Shown: positions 8,254-17,091, counted from the stretch's first letter. The stretch: 39,773 nt of DNA from Aeromonas media (GCF_000819985.1 NZ_CDBZ01000100.1:1-39773), one strand, 5' to 3'. Numbers and translations: made by a program. The notes: a model not told the origin generated them from the letters alone.

Positions 8254-8946
8254 ATGAACAAAATACTCCTGGTCGACGACGATCTCGAGCTGACCCAGCT
8301 GCTCACCGAAATCCTGACCCTGGAAGGATTTGAGGTCACCGTCGCCGAGGATGGAGAAGAAGGACTGCTGCGGCTGGCAGAGCAGGCATTCGATCTGGTG
8401 CTGCTGGACGTCATGATGCCCAGACTCAACGGGTTCGCCATGCTGACCAGGCTGCGCAAGACCCACGACACCCCGGTGTTGATGCTGACTGCCCGTGGCG
8501 ACAGCCAGGACAGGGTCAACGGGCTCGAAGCGGGCGCAGATGACTATCTGGCCAAACCCTTCGATGACAGGGAGCTGCTGGCGCGAGTGCGCGCCATCTT
8601 GCGCCGCACCCAGCATCCCTCACCCCAGCGCGGCGCGTCCGATGAGCTGCGCTTCATGGATCTGTTGCTGCAACCCGGCCTGCAGCGAGCCCGCTGCGAC
8701 GATCAACTGCTGGAGCTCACCGCCACCGAGTTCGGCCTGCTGGAGTGCCTGCTGCGCAGCCCGGGTCAGATCGTCAGCAAGAACCTGTTGTCCGAACAGG
8801 TGCTTGGCAAAAAGCTCGAACCCTTCGATCGGGCCATCGACATGCACCTGAGCAACCTGCGCAAGAAGCTGCCCGAACGAGCAGACGGTCAGCCCCGCTT
8901 CAAGACGGTACGCGGGCGAGGCTACCTCTGGCTGGAGCAGGCATGA
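8254..8946 (+). CDS. cpxR: Envelope-stress response regulator CpxR
   Basis: A 230-residue OmpR-family response regulator. The receiver domain has the acidic pocket DDD at residues 8-10, phospho-acceptor Asp52 in LVLLDVMMP, the conserved Thr in MLTARG and Lys in YLAKPFDDREL. The C-terminal winged helix ends in FDRAIDMHLSNLRKKL and VRGRGYLWLEQ, the CpxR-type recognition helix and wing. It acts in the cytoplasm on genes for envelope folding stress once phosphorylated by CpxA. It overlaps cpxA by four bases (ATGA), so the two are translationally coupled. In E. coli the divergent neighbour is cpxP; here it is fieF directly. Confidence 0.94.
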   Translation: MNKILLVDDDLELTQLLTEILTLEGFEVTVAEDGEEGLLRLAEQAFDLVLLDVMMPRLNGFAMLTRLRKTHDTPVLMLTARGDSQDRVNGLEAGADDYLAKPFDDRELLARVRAILRRTQHPSPQRGASDELRFMDLLLQPGLQRARCDDQLLELTATEFGLLECLLRSPGQIVSKNLLSEQVLGKKLEPFDRAIDMHLSNLRKKLPERADGQPRFKTVRGRGYLWLEQA

Positions 8947-10298
8947 GAACGGCCCGCACCTTCAATGGCCTCTCCACCCAGATCTTCCTCTGGTTCTGGT
9001 TCATGCTGCTGCTCGTGCTGGCCGCCGTGGTGATACTGCCCACCCTGGATCCCCGCAATACCATCCCCCTGCCCGAGCACGAGATGGCCAGGATGAACAA
9101 CAACCTGCGGGCGTTGCAGGCCGGAGCCGACCCGAACCAGGACTTCGATCTGCAACAGGCCATCACGGTGGCAGGTCTCTTGCCGGTGGACAACGTCTAC
9201 CTGCGTGATGCCAAGGGCCAGATGCAATCCACCACCCAGTTGAGCAAGTTCGTCATCCGCTTCATGCTGGACGCCGACGACCCGGCCAGGCCCATGCTGG
9301 GTAGCGAACACCAGCGGGCCATCGCCGGCCCCTTCCAGATGCAGCACCACGGCCAGACCTATCACGTCTACTTCGGGCTTAACGTCGAGAACTCCTATCT
9401 GTTCCTGTTTATCCAGATCCTGGATCACCCCATCCAGATCCTGGGCATCGCCATGCTGGTCAGCACCCCGCTCTGTCTGCTGCTGGCCTGGCGGCTGACC
9501 CGCCCCATACTGCAGCTGCAGCAGTCGGTCTCCCAGCTGGCGCTGGGCAAGCTGGAGACACGGATCCCCAACCTGGGGCGGCGGGACGAGATAGGTCAGC
9601 TGGCGGATCATGTCAGCCACATGGTGGATACCCTCAAGCGCATGATCCAGAAGCAGAAACAGTTGCTGTCCGACATATCCCACGAGCTACGCAGCCCCCT
9701 CACCCGCATTCAGCTGGCGCAGGCCTTGATCCGCCGCAAGCAGGGGGACAGCTCGGAGCTGGCCCGGATCGAAAGCGAAATCGCCCGGCTCGACAAGCTG
9801 ATCGGGGACCTGCTGGATCTGTCGCGGGTTCAGCAGCATGTGGAAGCCCCGGTGGAACTGCCGCTGGCGGAGCTGCTGGAGCCCATCCTGGACGACGCCA
9901 TGTTCGAGGCCAATCAGAACGGCAAGCAACTCAGGCTGCCACCGCTACCGACCGAGACCCTCAGGATGTGGCCGGAACTGCTGGCGAGAGCCCTGGAGAA
10001 CCCGCTGCGCAATGCGCTCAAGTATGCCCGCGAGTTCATCAAGGTGGACTGGTATCGGGAGGGACGGGAGTGGGTGATGACCATACGGGATGACGGCCCC
10101 GGCGTGCCGGTGGAGCAGCAACCCATGTTGTTCCTGCCCTTCTTCCGGGTCGACGATGCCCGCAACGCCAAAACCGGCGGCACCGGCCTCGGTCTCGCCA
10201 TCGCCGCCGAGGCGATCCAGCGCCATGGCGGCACCATCAAGGCCAGCAACAATCACCCGACCGGGCTCGTCATCACCATCCGCCTGCCCATGGTGTGA
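8943..10298 (+). CDS. cpxA: Envelope-stress sensor histidine kinase CpxA
   Basis: A 451-residue inner-membrane sensor kinase. TM1 (about residues 12-31) and TM2 (about 160-180) bracket a periplasmic sensor domain. A HAMP linker (RLTRPILQLQ) leads to the dimerisation helix with phospho-acceptor His247 in SDISHELRSPLTR. The ATP-binding domain shows the N box ENPLRNALKYA, DDGPGVP and GGTGLGLAIA. It phosphorylates and dephosphorylates CpxR in response to misfolded envelope proteins. The start ATG overlaps the cpxR stop. The usual inhibitor CpxP is not encoded in this window, so any inhibition by CpxP would depend on a gene elsewhere. Confidence 0.94.
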   Translation: MRTARTFNGLSTQIFLWFWFMLLLVLAAVVILPTLDPRNTIPLPEHEMARMNNNLRALQAGADPNQDFDLQQAITVAGLLPVDNVYLRDAKGQMQSTTQLSKFVIRFMLDADDPARPMLGSEHQRAIAGPFQMQHHGQTYHVYFGLNVENSYLFLFIQILDHPIQILGIAMLVSTPLCLLLAWRLTRPILQLQQSVSQLALGKLETRIPNLGRRDEIGQLADHVSHMVDTLKRMIQKQKQLLSDISHELRSPLTRIQLAQALIRRKQGDSSELARIESEIARLDKLIGDLLDLSRVQQHVEAPVELPLAELLEPILDDAMFEANQNGKQLRLPPLPTETLRMWPELLARALENPLRNALKYAREFIKVDWYREGREWVMTIRDDGPGVPVEQQPMLFLPFFRVDDARNAKTGGTGLGLAIAAEAIQRHGGTIKASNNHPTGLVITIRLPMV

Positions 10299-10379
10299 GC
10301 CACCCCTTTTCATCGGCATGGGCGCTGGGTATGCTGGCGCCCGTTTCGCACCACCCCAGCCCCGCATCAGGATCCCGTC

Positions 10380-10844
10380 ATGCTCGACATCGTGCTCTAC
10401 CAACCGGAAATCCCGCCCAACACCGGCAACATCATCCGCCTCTGTGCCAACACCGGCTATCGGCTGCACCTGATAGAGCCCCTGGGTTTCGCCTGGGATG
10501 ACAAGCGGGTGAAGCGGGCGGGACTCGACTATCACGAGTTTGCCGAGGTGAAGCGCTGGCCGAGCTATGAGGCCTTTCTCGCGGCCGTGGCCCCCAAGCG
10601 AGTATTCGCCTGCACCACCAAGGGACGCACCGCTCACTCGGCGGCGCAGTTTGCCCCTGGGGATACCCTGCTGTTCGGGCCGGAGAGCCGCGGATTACCG
10701 GCGGAGATCATCGAGAGCCTGCCGTTCGAGCAGCGGCTGCGCATTCCCATGCTGCCTCAGAGTCGCAGCATGAATCTGGCCAATGCGGTCGCGGTTTTCG
10801 TCTACGAGAGCTGGCGCCAGTTTGGCTATGAGGGCTCCCTCTAG
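10380..10844 (+). CDS. trmL: tRNA (cytidine/uridine-34 2'-O)-methyltransferase TrmL
   Basis: A 154-residue SPOUT-class methyltransferase that methylates the ribose of the wobble base in the two leucine tRNAs with CAA or UAA-type anticodons. The knot motifs are clear: the N-terminal [29 protein letters not shown] in the middle, and [22 protein letters not shown] at the end for S-adenosylmethionine binding and dimer formation. The length is standard. It lies 81 bases downstream of cpxA on the same strand. A small inverted repeat (GGGCGC...GCGCCC, 10320-10342) sits between them without a T tract, so readthrough from cpxA is possible. Confidence 0.93.
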   Translation: MLDIVLYQPEIPPNTGNIIRLCANTGYRLHLIEPLGFAWDDKRVKRAGLDYHEFAEVKRWPSYEAFLAAVAPKRVFACTTKGRTAHSAAQFAPGDTLLFGPESRGLPAEIIESLPFEQRLRIPMLPQSRSMNLANAVAVFVYESWRQFGYEGSL

Positions 10845-10856
10845 CCTTTGCTGGCG

Positions 10857-10880
10857 CGGTGCCCCTCAGAGACGGCACCG
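10857..10880. terminator. Weak hairpin between trmL and dinF
   Basis: CGGTGCC and GGCACCG form a seven-base-pair stem with a ten-base loop in the only gap between these convergent genes. There is no T tract on either side, so it is a weak candidate. Confidence 0.3.
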
Positions 10881-10894
10881 ACCATGAGACCCCG

Positions 10895-12253
10895 TCAGGC
10901 GGGTTCCCGACCTTGACCCAGCAGGCGGCCGTCACGTTCCAGTTGCCAGCATAGCCAACCCAGAGTTAGGCCCCGCCCTGTCATCAGCGCCGCCATGGCG
11001 GCCCACAAGGTCGCCACGCCCCATTCCTGGCACAGCCACCAGATCGGGAAGAAGCCGGCAAACACCGCCACCAGCATGCTGTTGCGCATCTCGCGAGCCC
11101 GGGTGGCCCCGATGAAGACCCCATCCAGCAGGAAGCACCAGACCGCCAGCAAGGGCATGGCGATGAGCCAGGGCAGTTGGCGGTTCGCCTCGGCGATCAC
11201 CGCAGGGATGTCGGTGATATGGGCGATGAGCAGCCGCCCCCCCAGGGCAAACCCCAGAGCAAACGCGATCGCGATCAGCAAGGCCCAACCCAGGTTGAGG
11301 ACTATGGCCTCACGCAGCCCCTGCCTGTCCCGCCGTCCTATGGCGCGCCCCACCATGGCTTCCACCGCGTAGGCGAAGCCATCCAGCCCGTAGGAGATCA
11401 GCATCAGGAAGTTGAGCAACACCGCATTGGCGGCTACTGCCACGTCCCCCAACCTGGCCCCCTGCAAGGTCATGAAGGCGAAACAGAGCTGCAGGCAGAG
11501 GGAGCGGATGAAGATGTCCCGATTCAGGCCGAGCAGCCGCCGCACCGCGGGCCATTGCCACCAGCGCGGCCAGGCGCTCTGCCACACCTCGGCCGGGAGA
11601 TGGCGCAGGCGGCGGCTCACCAGCCAGAGCCCCACCCCGAGCGAGCAGTAGTCCGCCAGCAGGGAGGCGGCAGCCACCCCCCTGACCTGCCAGCCGAGCC
11701 CCAGCACGAACCAGGCGTCCAGCACCATGTTGACCAGGTTGCTCAAGATCAGCAGCAGCATGGGGCTGCGCGCATCCTGCATGCCCAGCAGCCAGCCCAT
11801 GATGACCAGGTTGCACAAGGCCGCCGGGGCGCTCCAGATCCGCACCGAGACATAGTCTCCGGCATAGACCTGCACCTCGGGGGATCCTCCGCTGAGCCCT
11901 ATGATGGCTGGCAAGAAAGGCAGCACCAGCAACAGCAAGGCCAGTCCCAGCCCGACGGCGAGACCGAGCGCCCGTGCCAGGGTGTCCAGCTGTCCCTCGG
12001 CGCTGGCGGCGCCCTGGGCCTGGGCAGTCAGGCCAGTGGTGGACATACGCAGGAAACCGAGCAGCCAGAACAGGAGGTTGATGAGGGTTGCCCCGACCGA
12101 GACACCTCCGAGAAACCAGGCCTGCCCGAGATGACCGATCACCCAGGTATCCACCAGGCCGAGCAAGGGGGTGGTGACGTTGGAGAACACCATGGGCAGG
12201 GCCAGGGCAAACACGGCCCGGTGGCGGCGAGGATCCCTGAGCCAGAACGGCAT
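10895..12253 (-). CDS. dinF: MATE-family efflux transporter DinF
   Basis: A MATE transporter of about 452 residues with twelve predicted membrane helices. The signature segments ALPMVFSNVTTPLLGLVDTWVIGHL near the N-terminus and the LRMSTTGLTAQAQGA loop are typical of DinF. Members of this family move cationic or bile-salt-like compounds in exchange for protons or sodium; the E. coli gene is SOS-induced behind lexA. The ATG at 12253 (MPFWLRD) is preferred because it matches E. coli DinF. A TTG at 12280, overlapping the stop of the Sco gene, is possible and would couple the two. Here dinF is separated from lexA by two genes and two terminators, so SOS control by readthrough is doubtful. Confidence 0.88.
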   Translation of the reverse strand: MPFWLRDPRRHRAVFALALPMVFSNVTTPLLGLVDTWVIGHLGQAWFLGGVSVGATLINLLFWLLGFLRMSTTGLTAQAQGAASAEGQLDTLARALGLAVGLGLALLLLVLPFLPAIIGLSGGSPEVQVYAGDYVSVRIWSAPAALCNLVIMGWLLGMQDARSPMLLLILSNLVNMVLDAWFVLGLGWQVRGVAAASLLADYCSLGVGLWLVSRRLRHLPAEVWQSAWPRWWQWPAVRRLLGLNRDIFIRSLCLQLCFAFMTLQGARLGDVAVAANAVLLNFLMLISYGLDGFAYAVEAMVGRAIGRRDRQGLREAIVLNLGWALLIAIAFALGFALGGRLLIAHITDIPAVIAEANRQLPWLIAMPLLAVWCFLLDGVFIGATRAREMRNSMLVAVFAGFFPIWWLCQEWGVATLWAAMAALMTGRGLTLGWLCWQLERDGRLLGQGREPA

Positions 12254-12281
12254 CAAGCCAAGCACGATCGAGACTGGCAAA

Positions 12282-12908
12282 TCACTCGGCGGCCAGTCGC
12301 ACTATGCGGGCGAAGTCGGAGACCATGGTCTGCATATCCACATGGGCCACTTCACCCGGGGCGACCTTGGGGCGGAACATGGCCACCAGCTTCCCCTCGG
12401 GATTGATCAGCACGATCGAGGCCGAGTGGTCTATGAGGTAATCCTTGCGCTCGCTCTCCACGATGGAATAGACGAGACCAAGGTTGCGCACCAGGGGGAA
12501 GAGGGCACGGTGGGTACCGGTCGCCGCCTTGAACTCCGGATGGAAGAAGGCGGTATAGCTCTTGAGACGGGCACTGTCATCCCGCTGGGGATCCGCCGAG
12601 ATGAAGACCACCTGGCTGCTGGGTTCGATCTTCTTGAGATCCGGGTAGATGGAACGCAGATCCGCCAGGGCGGTCGGGCAGACATCGGGACAATAGGTGT
12701 AACCGATGAACAGGAAGGTCCAGTGCCCTGCCAGATTGGCGGCAGTGAAGGGCTCCCCATCCCCATCCGTGAGGGTGAAGGGGTTGATGTCACGTCCTAC
12801 CGGATAATAATCCGCCTGCTCAGGCAGGGAGGGTTGGCTCCAGTAATAGGCCGCCATTATGCTGCCGACGAAGAGCAACAACAGCAGGGAAAAACGTGGT
12901 TTAACCAT
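12282..12908 (-). CDS. SCO1/SenC-family copper chaperone-like protein
   Basis: A 208-residue protein with an N-terminal membrane anchor (FSLLLLLFVGSIMAAYYW) and a periplasmic thioredoxin-fold domain. The copper site is complete: IGYTYCPDVCPTAL supplies the CxxxC pair and LIDHSASIVLI the histidine. Family members deliver copper to or keep reduced the CuA site of cytochrome c oxidase. The ATG at 12908 is preferred over a TTG three codons earlier because the AAGG site is eleven bases away from the first and only two from the second. It ends one base before the earliest possible dinF start. No oxidase gene is nearby. Confidence 0.9.
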   Translation of the reverse strand: MVKPRFSLLLLLFVGSIMAAYYWSQPSLPEQADYYPVGRDINPFTLTDGDGEPFTAANLAGHWTFLFIGYTYCPDVCPTALADLRSIYPDLKKIEPSSQVVFISADPQRDDSARLKSYTAFFHPEFKAATGTHRALFPLVRNLGLVYSIVESERKDYLIDHSASIVLINPEGKLVAMFRPKVAPGEVAHVDMQTMVSDFARIVRLAAE

Positions 12909-13077
12909 ATAAAACAAAACCTTGATAACTCAACCAGCCGAATGGCGGGGCCAATGAAGGGCTATTGTAACCCGCTCGGCCCCGTTTCTGCCTAGTCCCG
13001 AGTCCGGATACCGGGCCGGAAAGGGCCTTACAGGGACGAAACAGGTGCTATCTCCCGATAATCACAAGATAAAGAAA

Positions 13078-13098
13078 AGCCCCACGCCAGGTGGGGCT
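13078..13098 (-). terminator. Terminator of the small unknown gene
   Basis: On the minus strand AGCCCCAC, a five-base loop and GTGGGGCT are followed by TTTCTTTATC. It lies 23 bases past the stop of the gene at 13122-13412 and supports that gene being real. Confidence 0.8.
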
Positions 13099-13121
13099 CA
13101 CACACGGCTCGGGGAGCGGGC

Positions 13122-13412
13122 TCAGGGTCGCAGTCTGCGCAGCCCCTGGGGGCGCCGGATCGTGGCGCGCAGCGGGATGACCGGGGCCGTCCAGGGTGCA
13201 TCTGGCAAACCGATGTCGTGGTGGCGGCGAAACAGACGAACCAGGCGGACAATCTTGTCCTTGGGGCACCCCAGCCAGATGGTCCAGCCATCTCCCTTGT
13301 GATACACCCAGAGCGCATAAAACCACGTCATCCGACTGCCCTTGATGAATCGGGTGATGGAGGATACGGGGGGTGCAGCCGGACCCGGATCCCACGGTGA
13401 GCTTGAAGCCAT
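13122..13412 (-). CDS. Small basic protein of unknown function
   Basis: A 96-residue protein I do not recognise. The first 25 residues are Ser/Pro/Ala-rich. The rest is a compact part rich in Trp, Tyr and Arg (TWFYALWVYHKGDGWTIWLG, then KDKIVRLVRLFRRHHDIGLP) ending in RRPQGLRRLRP. It has no signal peptide or membrane helix. Support for coding comes from an excellent AAGGAGG site six bases before the ATG and a strong terminator just after the stop. The pattern suggests a nucleic-acid-binding or regulatory protein, but this is only inference from composition. It lies between lexA and the Sco gene on the same strand. Confidence 0.65.
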   Translation of the reverse strand: MASSSPWDPGPAAPPVSSITRFIKGSRMTWFYALWVYHKGDGWTIWLGCPKDKIVRLVRLFRRHHDIGLPDAPWTAPVIPLRATIRRPQGLRRLRP

Positions 13413-13742
13413 ACCTGTCCTCCTTGCTCAACAGGCCACGCCGACCAGTGTTCCCGCCATCAGGAGGCAGACCGAACACCGTCGCGTACTGACTGTATTG
13501 AGTCGTCCAACTGCCTGACGACTCTCCCTTTCTTGCCCCGCACCGACTCAGCGGTGATGCATCCCTGCGATCCATGCTGACCTGGCAGTACACTCAAGGT
13601 CATGGCGGTTATCCGGCCATGACACTGCGGGCCTTCTCAAAGGATATATCCGAAATGCATGATGCGTGGCGGTACTGTTTGCGGCGAATCTGGGCGGTGG
13701 CAATGGCGGGGATCGGGGAGAAAAGGGGAGCGGGGAAAAGCG
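13413..13742. other. Intergenic region upstream of the small unknown gene
   Basis: No gene is supported. It contains a perfect inverted repeat GAGTCGTC/GACGACTC (13500-13507 and 13517-13524, nine-base loop), about 90 bases upstream of the small gene's start, which could be a leader structure or an operator. No clear promoter or SOS box was found. Confidence 0.5.
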
Positions 13743-13772
13743 CAAAAACGAAGAGGCCTCCCGCAGGAGGCC
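13743..13772 (-). terminator. lexA terminator
   Basis: On the minus strand GGCCTCC, a short loop and GGAGGCC are followed by TCTTCGTTTTTG. It is placed 19 bases after the lexA stop and should separate lexA from the genes beyond. Confidence 0.85.
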
Positions 13773-13790
13773 CCTTGGCATGTTCGATGC

Positions 13791-14417
13791 CTACATCCAG
13801 TCGGCGTTGCGGATCACCCCGACCGCCAGCCCTTCGATGGTCAGATGCTGGCTGGAGAGATCCACCTCGATGGGGGAGAGATCTTCGTTTTCCGGCAGCA
13901 ACCACACCTGGCTGCCCTTGCGCTGGAAGCGTTTGACGGTGACGTCTTCATCGAGACGCGCCACCACCACCTGGCCGTTGCGCACCTCCTGGGTCTTGTG
14001 CACCGCCAGCAGATCCCCGTCCATGATGCCGATGTTCTTCATGCTCATGCCCTGCACCCGCAGCAAGAAGTCTGCCCGCGGGTGGAACAGGGCGGGATCC
14101 ACCTGATAGTGGCTCTCGATATGCTCCTGGGCCAGGATGGGCTCACCGGCCGCGACCTTGCCGATGAGCGGCAGGCCGCTCTCTTCTGCCGCAGCCTCCT
14201 CTTCCTCGAGCAGCAGACGGATGCCGCGGGAGGTGCCGGGCATGATCTCGATGACCCCTTTCTTGGCCAGGGCCTTCAGATGTTCCTCGGCCGCATTGGC
14301 CGACTTGAAGCCAAGCTTCTGGGCGATCTCGGCGCGAGTCGGCGGCATGCCGGTCTCGCTCATGTTCGCCTTGATAAGCTCCAGCACTTCAGCCTGGCGG
14401 GGGGTAAGGGGTTTCAT
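13791..14417 (-). CDS. lexA: SOS repressor LexA
   Basis: A 208-residue LexA. The winged-helix DNA-binding domain begins [15 protein letters not shown] and contains the recognition segment [21 protein letters not shown]. The S24 peptidase domain has the self-cleavage bond Ala90-Gly91 in KVAAGEP, catalytic Ser125 in VQGMSMKN and Lys162 in VTVKRF. It represses SOS genes and cuts itself when RecA filaments form. The start at 14417 fits the family; the frame is open ten codons further but those would lie over the operator. Two LexA boxes upstream indicate autoregulation. In E. coli dinF follows directly; here a terminator and two other genes intervene. Confidence 0.97.
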   Translation of the reverse strand: MKPLTPRQAEVLELIKANMSETGMPPTRAEIAQKLGFKSANAAEEHLKALAKKGVIEIMPGTSRGIRLLLEEEEAAAEESGLPLIGKVAAGEPILAQEHIESHYQVDPALFHPRADFLLRVQGMSMKNIGIMDGDLLAVHKTQEVRNGQVVVARLDEDVTVKRFQRKGSQVWLLPENEDLSPIEVDLSSQHLTIEGLAVGVIRNADWM

Positions 14418-14428
14418 AGCATAGGCAC

Positions 14429-14444
14429 CTGTCTTTTTATACAG
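14429..14444 (-). promoter_or_regulatory. LexA box 1
   Basis: CTGT-N8-ACAG is perfect (minus strand CTGTATAAAAAGACAG), 12 bases before the lexA start. Confidence 0.92.
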
Positions 14445-14448
14445 CACA

Positions 14449-14464
14449 CTGGCAGTATATACAG
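14449..14464 (-). promoter_or_regulatory. LexA box 2
   Basis: On the minus strand CTGTATATACTGCCAG matches CTGT-N8-ACAG except for the first base of the last half-site. It is exactly 20 bases from box 1, like the paired operators of E. coli lexA. Confidence 0.8.
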
Positions 14465-14561
14465 TGCTGTGGCCAAGGCAAGGCGTTGCTGATATTTGTC
14501 CTCACCTTGTCGCAAAAATCCCGCACCTTCTATCCTGAAAAGGCACTCATCCTACCTCTCG

Positions 14562-14590
14562 GCGACAAGCCGTCGGTGATTTGCTATGCT
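14562..14590 (+). promoter_or_regulatory. Putative plsB promoter
   Basis: An extended -10, TGCTATGCT (14582-14590), with a weak GCGACA at the 17-base distance, about 32 bases before the plsB start. Confidence 0.45.
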
Positions 14591-14621
14591 CACGCCGCAT
14601 TTTTTTGGAGAGCAGACGCAC

Positions 14622-17045
14622 ATGTCCCTTGGACAGAACATTTCCAGAGCCATCCTGCAATGGCCGGTCAGTGGCTTGGTCAATCACAAGAGCCTGCCGG
14701 AAAATCCCATCACGGAACTCAAGCTGGATCCGGCAAGACCCATCGTCTATGCCCTGAAGACCAGCTCGATCACCGACCTGATGACCCTGCAACAGTGCTG
14801 TGAGGATCTCGGCCTGCCCGGCCCGTTCACGCCGCTGGAGCTGGGTGGCCAGCTGCTGCCGCGCTACGTCTGTCTGGATCGTCCACCTCCCCTGTTTGGC
14901 ACGCGCAACAAGCCGCTGCCCTTCCTGCAGGAGTTCCACCAGCTGCTGGACTTGCACAAGCAGGATCCCGAGCTGGATATCCAGGTGGTGCCCGTCACCC
15001 TGTTCTGGGGCCGCGCCCCCGGCCGGGAAGGCGAGGAAGCCTCAGGCTGGAACATCATCAGCAGTCTGGCCCCGAACCGGCTCAAGAAGGCGCTGATCGT
15101 GATTCTCAAGGGGCGTGAAAACCTGGTGCGCTTCTCCCCGCCGCTCTCATTGCGCTACATGGCGGACAAGCACGGCACCGACGAGGCCATCGCCCACAAG
15201 CTGGCGCGGGTGGCCCGCACCCACTTCAGCCGCCAGCAGCTCGCCGCCACAGGTCCCAAGCTGCCGAACCGCAACCTGCTGTTCAAGCAGTTGCTGGAGT
15301 CGAGCGTGATCCAGCAGGCCATCGAAGAAGAGGCCAGACGGGAGGGGATTAGCCTGGAGAAGGCGCAGAAGCGCGCCCATGGCTACATGGACGAGATCGC
15401 CTCCAACTTCTCCTTCCGGCTGATCCGCCTCGGGGAGACTTTCCTCGGCTGGCTCTGGAACAAGCTCTACCGCGGCCTCTCGGTCAACGGTGCCGAGCAG
15501 GTGCGCCAGCTCGCCCAGGAAGGGCACGAGATAGTCTACGTACCCTGCCATCGCAGCCACATGGACTACCTGCTGCTCTCCTACGTCATCTATCACCAAG
15601 GCATGGTGCCGCCCCATATCGCGGCGGGCATCAACCTCAACTTCTGGCCGGCGGGCCCCATCTTCCGTCACGGCGGCGCCTTCTTCATCCGTCGCACCTT
15701 CAAGGGCAACCCGCTCTACAGCACGGTATTTCGTGAATACCTGAACCTGCTGTTCGCCAAGGGCTACTCGGTGGAGTTCTTCACCGAAGGGGGTCGCTCG
15801 CGCACCGGCCGCCTGCTGCCACCCAAGACCGGCATGCTAGCCATGACGCTACAGGCTATGATGCGCGGGCTGGACAGGCCGGTGACCCTGGTGCCCGTCT
15901 ATCTGGGGTACGAGCACGTGATGGAGGTGAACACCTACCACAACGAGCTCAAGGGCAGCCGCAAGGAGAAGGAGAGCTTCCTGCAGGTGCTCGGCATACT
16001 GCGCAAGCTGCGCAACTACGGCCGTGGCTTCGTCAACTTCGGCGAGCCGCTGACCCTCAACGGCTACCTCAACGAGAAGGTCCCGGAGTGGAAGGCCCAC
16101 ATCGGCAAGGAGGAGCGCCCGGAGTGGATGGCCCCCACCGTCAACCAGCTGGCCGAGCTGATGATGACCCGTATCAACGATGCAGCCGCCGTCAACGGCC
16201 TGACTCTGAGTGCCCTGGCGCTGCTGGCCGCCGAGCGCCACGTCCTGACCCGGGACGAACTGCAGGCCCAGCTCAATACCTATCTTGACCTGCTCAAGCA
16301 GGTGCCCTACAGCCCGCACAGCACCATCCCGGACGAAGATGCCAAAACCCTGCTGGATCAGGCCATGGAGCTCAACAAGTTCGAGGTGAGCGAGGACAAG
16401 CTGGGTCAGATCATCAGCCTGGACCGCTATCAGGCGATCCTGCTGACCTACTACCGCAACAACATCCTCCACCTGTTCGCCATGCCCTCCCTGGTGGCGG
16501 CCTTGATCGAACGCTGCGAGGGGATCTCCCGCAGCGAACTCGTTGCCCGCTGCATCGACATCTACCCGCTGCTCAGGACGGAGCTGTTCCTGCGCTACCA
16601 AGAGGAGGAGCTGCCAGAGCTGGTCGATGCCCTGCTGGCCGAACTGCAACGCCAGCAACTGGTCGAGGCGCGCGACGGCGGCTACTGGGTCAATCCGGGC
16701 AACCAGACCCGCCTGTTGTTGCTGGCCGAGAGCATTCAGGAGACGCTGCAGCGCTACGCCATCGTGCTGACCCGGGTGCTGGCCCAGCCCCGCATAGAGG
16801 CAGAGCAGCTGGAGGCGGACGGCCTGATGATGGCGGAGCGCCTCGGCACCCTGCACGGCATCAACGCCCCCGAGTTCTTCGACCAGAAGCTGTTCAGCAC
16901 CCTGATCCACACCCTGCGCAGCGAAGGCTATCTGGACACCGGCTGCAAGCCGGATCTCGGCCGCTTCCAGGCGCTGGCCGACAACATAGTGCCGCTGCTG
17001 AGCAACAAGATCCGCCGCACCATACAGGCGGGAAACCGGCTCTAA
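14622..17045 (+). CDS. plsB: Glycerol-3-phosphate 1-O-acyltransferase
   Basis: An 807-residue PlsB, the inner-membrane-associated enzyme that puts the first acyl chain (from acyl-ACP or acyl-CoA) on sn-glycerol-3-phosphate to start phospholipid synthesis. The acyltransferase block I is CHRSHMDYLLL with His310 and Asp315 (E. coli His306/Asp311). Block II is in the GAFFIRR region, block III is FFTEGGRSRTGRLLPPKTG, and block IV is VTLVPVYLGYEHV. The ATG at 14622 is preferred over one at 14586 because it has GGAG eleven bases upstream and aligns with the E. coli start. It is divergent from lexA, an arrangement conserved with E. coli apart from dgkA, which is not seen. Confidence 0.96.
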   Translation: MSLGQNISRAILQWPVSGLVNHKSLPENPITELKLDPARPIVYALKTSSITDLMTLQQCCEDLGLPGPFTPLELGGQLLPRYVCLDRPPPLFGTRNKPLPFLQEFHQLLDLHKQDPELDIQVVPVTLFWGRAPGREGEEASGWNIISSLAPNRLKKALIVILKGRENLVRFSPPLSLRYMADKHGTDEAIAHKLARVARTHFSRQQLAATGPKLPNRNLLFKQLLESSVIQQAIEEEARREGISLEKAQKRAHGYMDEIASNFSFRLIRLGETFLGWLWNKLYRGLSVNGAEQVRQLAQEGHEIVYVPCHRSHMDYLLLSYVIYHQGMVPPHIAAGINLNFWPAGPIFRHGGAFFIRRTFKGNPLYSTVFREYLNLLFAKGYSVEFFTEGGRSRTGRLLPPKTGMLAMTLQAMMRGLDRPVTLVPVYLGYEHVMEVNTYHNELKGSRKEKESFLQVLGILRKLRNYGRGFVNFGEPLTLNGYLNEKVPEWKAHIGKEERPEWMAPTVNQLAELMMTRINDAAAVNGLTLSALALLAAERHVLTRDELQAQLNTYLDLLKQVPYSPHSTIPDEDAKTLLDQAMELNKFEVSEDKLGQIISLDRYQAILLTYYRNNILHLFAMPSLVAALIERCEGISRSELVARCIDIYPLLRTELFLRYQEEELPELVDALLAELQRQQLVEARDGGYWVNPGNQTRLLLLAESIQETLQRYAIVLTRVLAQPRIEAEQLEADGLMMAERLGTLHGINAPEFFDQKLFSTLIHTLRSEGYLDTGCKPDLGRFQALADNIVPLLSNKIRRTIQAGNRL

Positions 17046-17064
17046 CCACCATCTTACAGCCAAC

Positions 17065-17091
17065 AAAAAGGCCGCATCATGCGGCCTTTTT
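17065..17091. terminator. Bidirectional terminator plsB/ubiA
   Basis: AAAAAGGCCGC, loop ATCAT, GCGGCCTTTTT: an 11-base-pair stem with A and T tracts that works on both strands. Confidence 0.92.

Noticed and set aside
10320..10342. GGGCGC/GCGCCC hairpin between cpxA and trmL as a terminator
   Set aside because: It has an 11-base loop and no T tract on the plus strand; a TATGCT lies in the loop, so it may instead be part of a trmL promoter.
11177..12406. A 409-codon plus-strand open frame opposite dinF
   Set aside because: Gln/His/Pro-rich translation with no domain; it is a shadow of the transporter gene.
15849..17066. A 405-codon minus-strand open frame opposite plsB
   Set aside because: Shadow of plsB; it would also run across the plsB/ubiA terminator.
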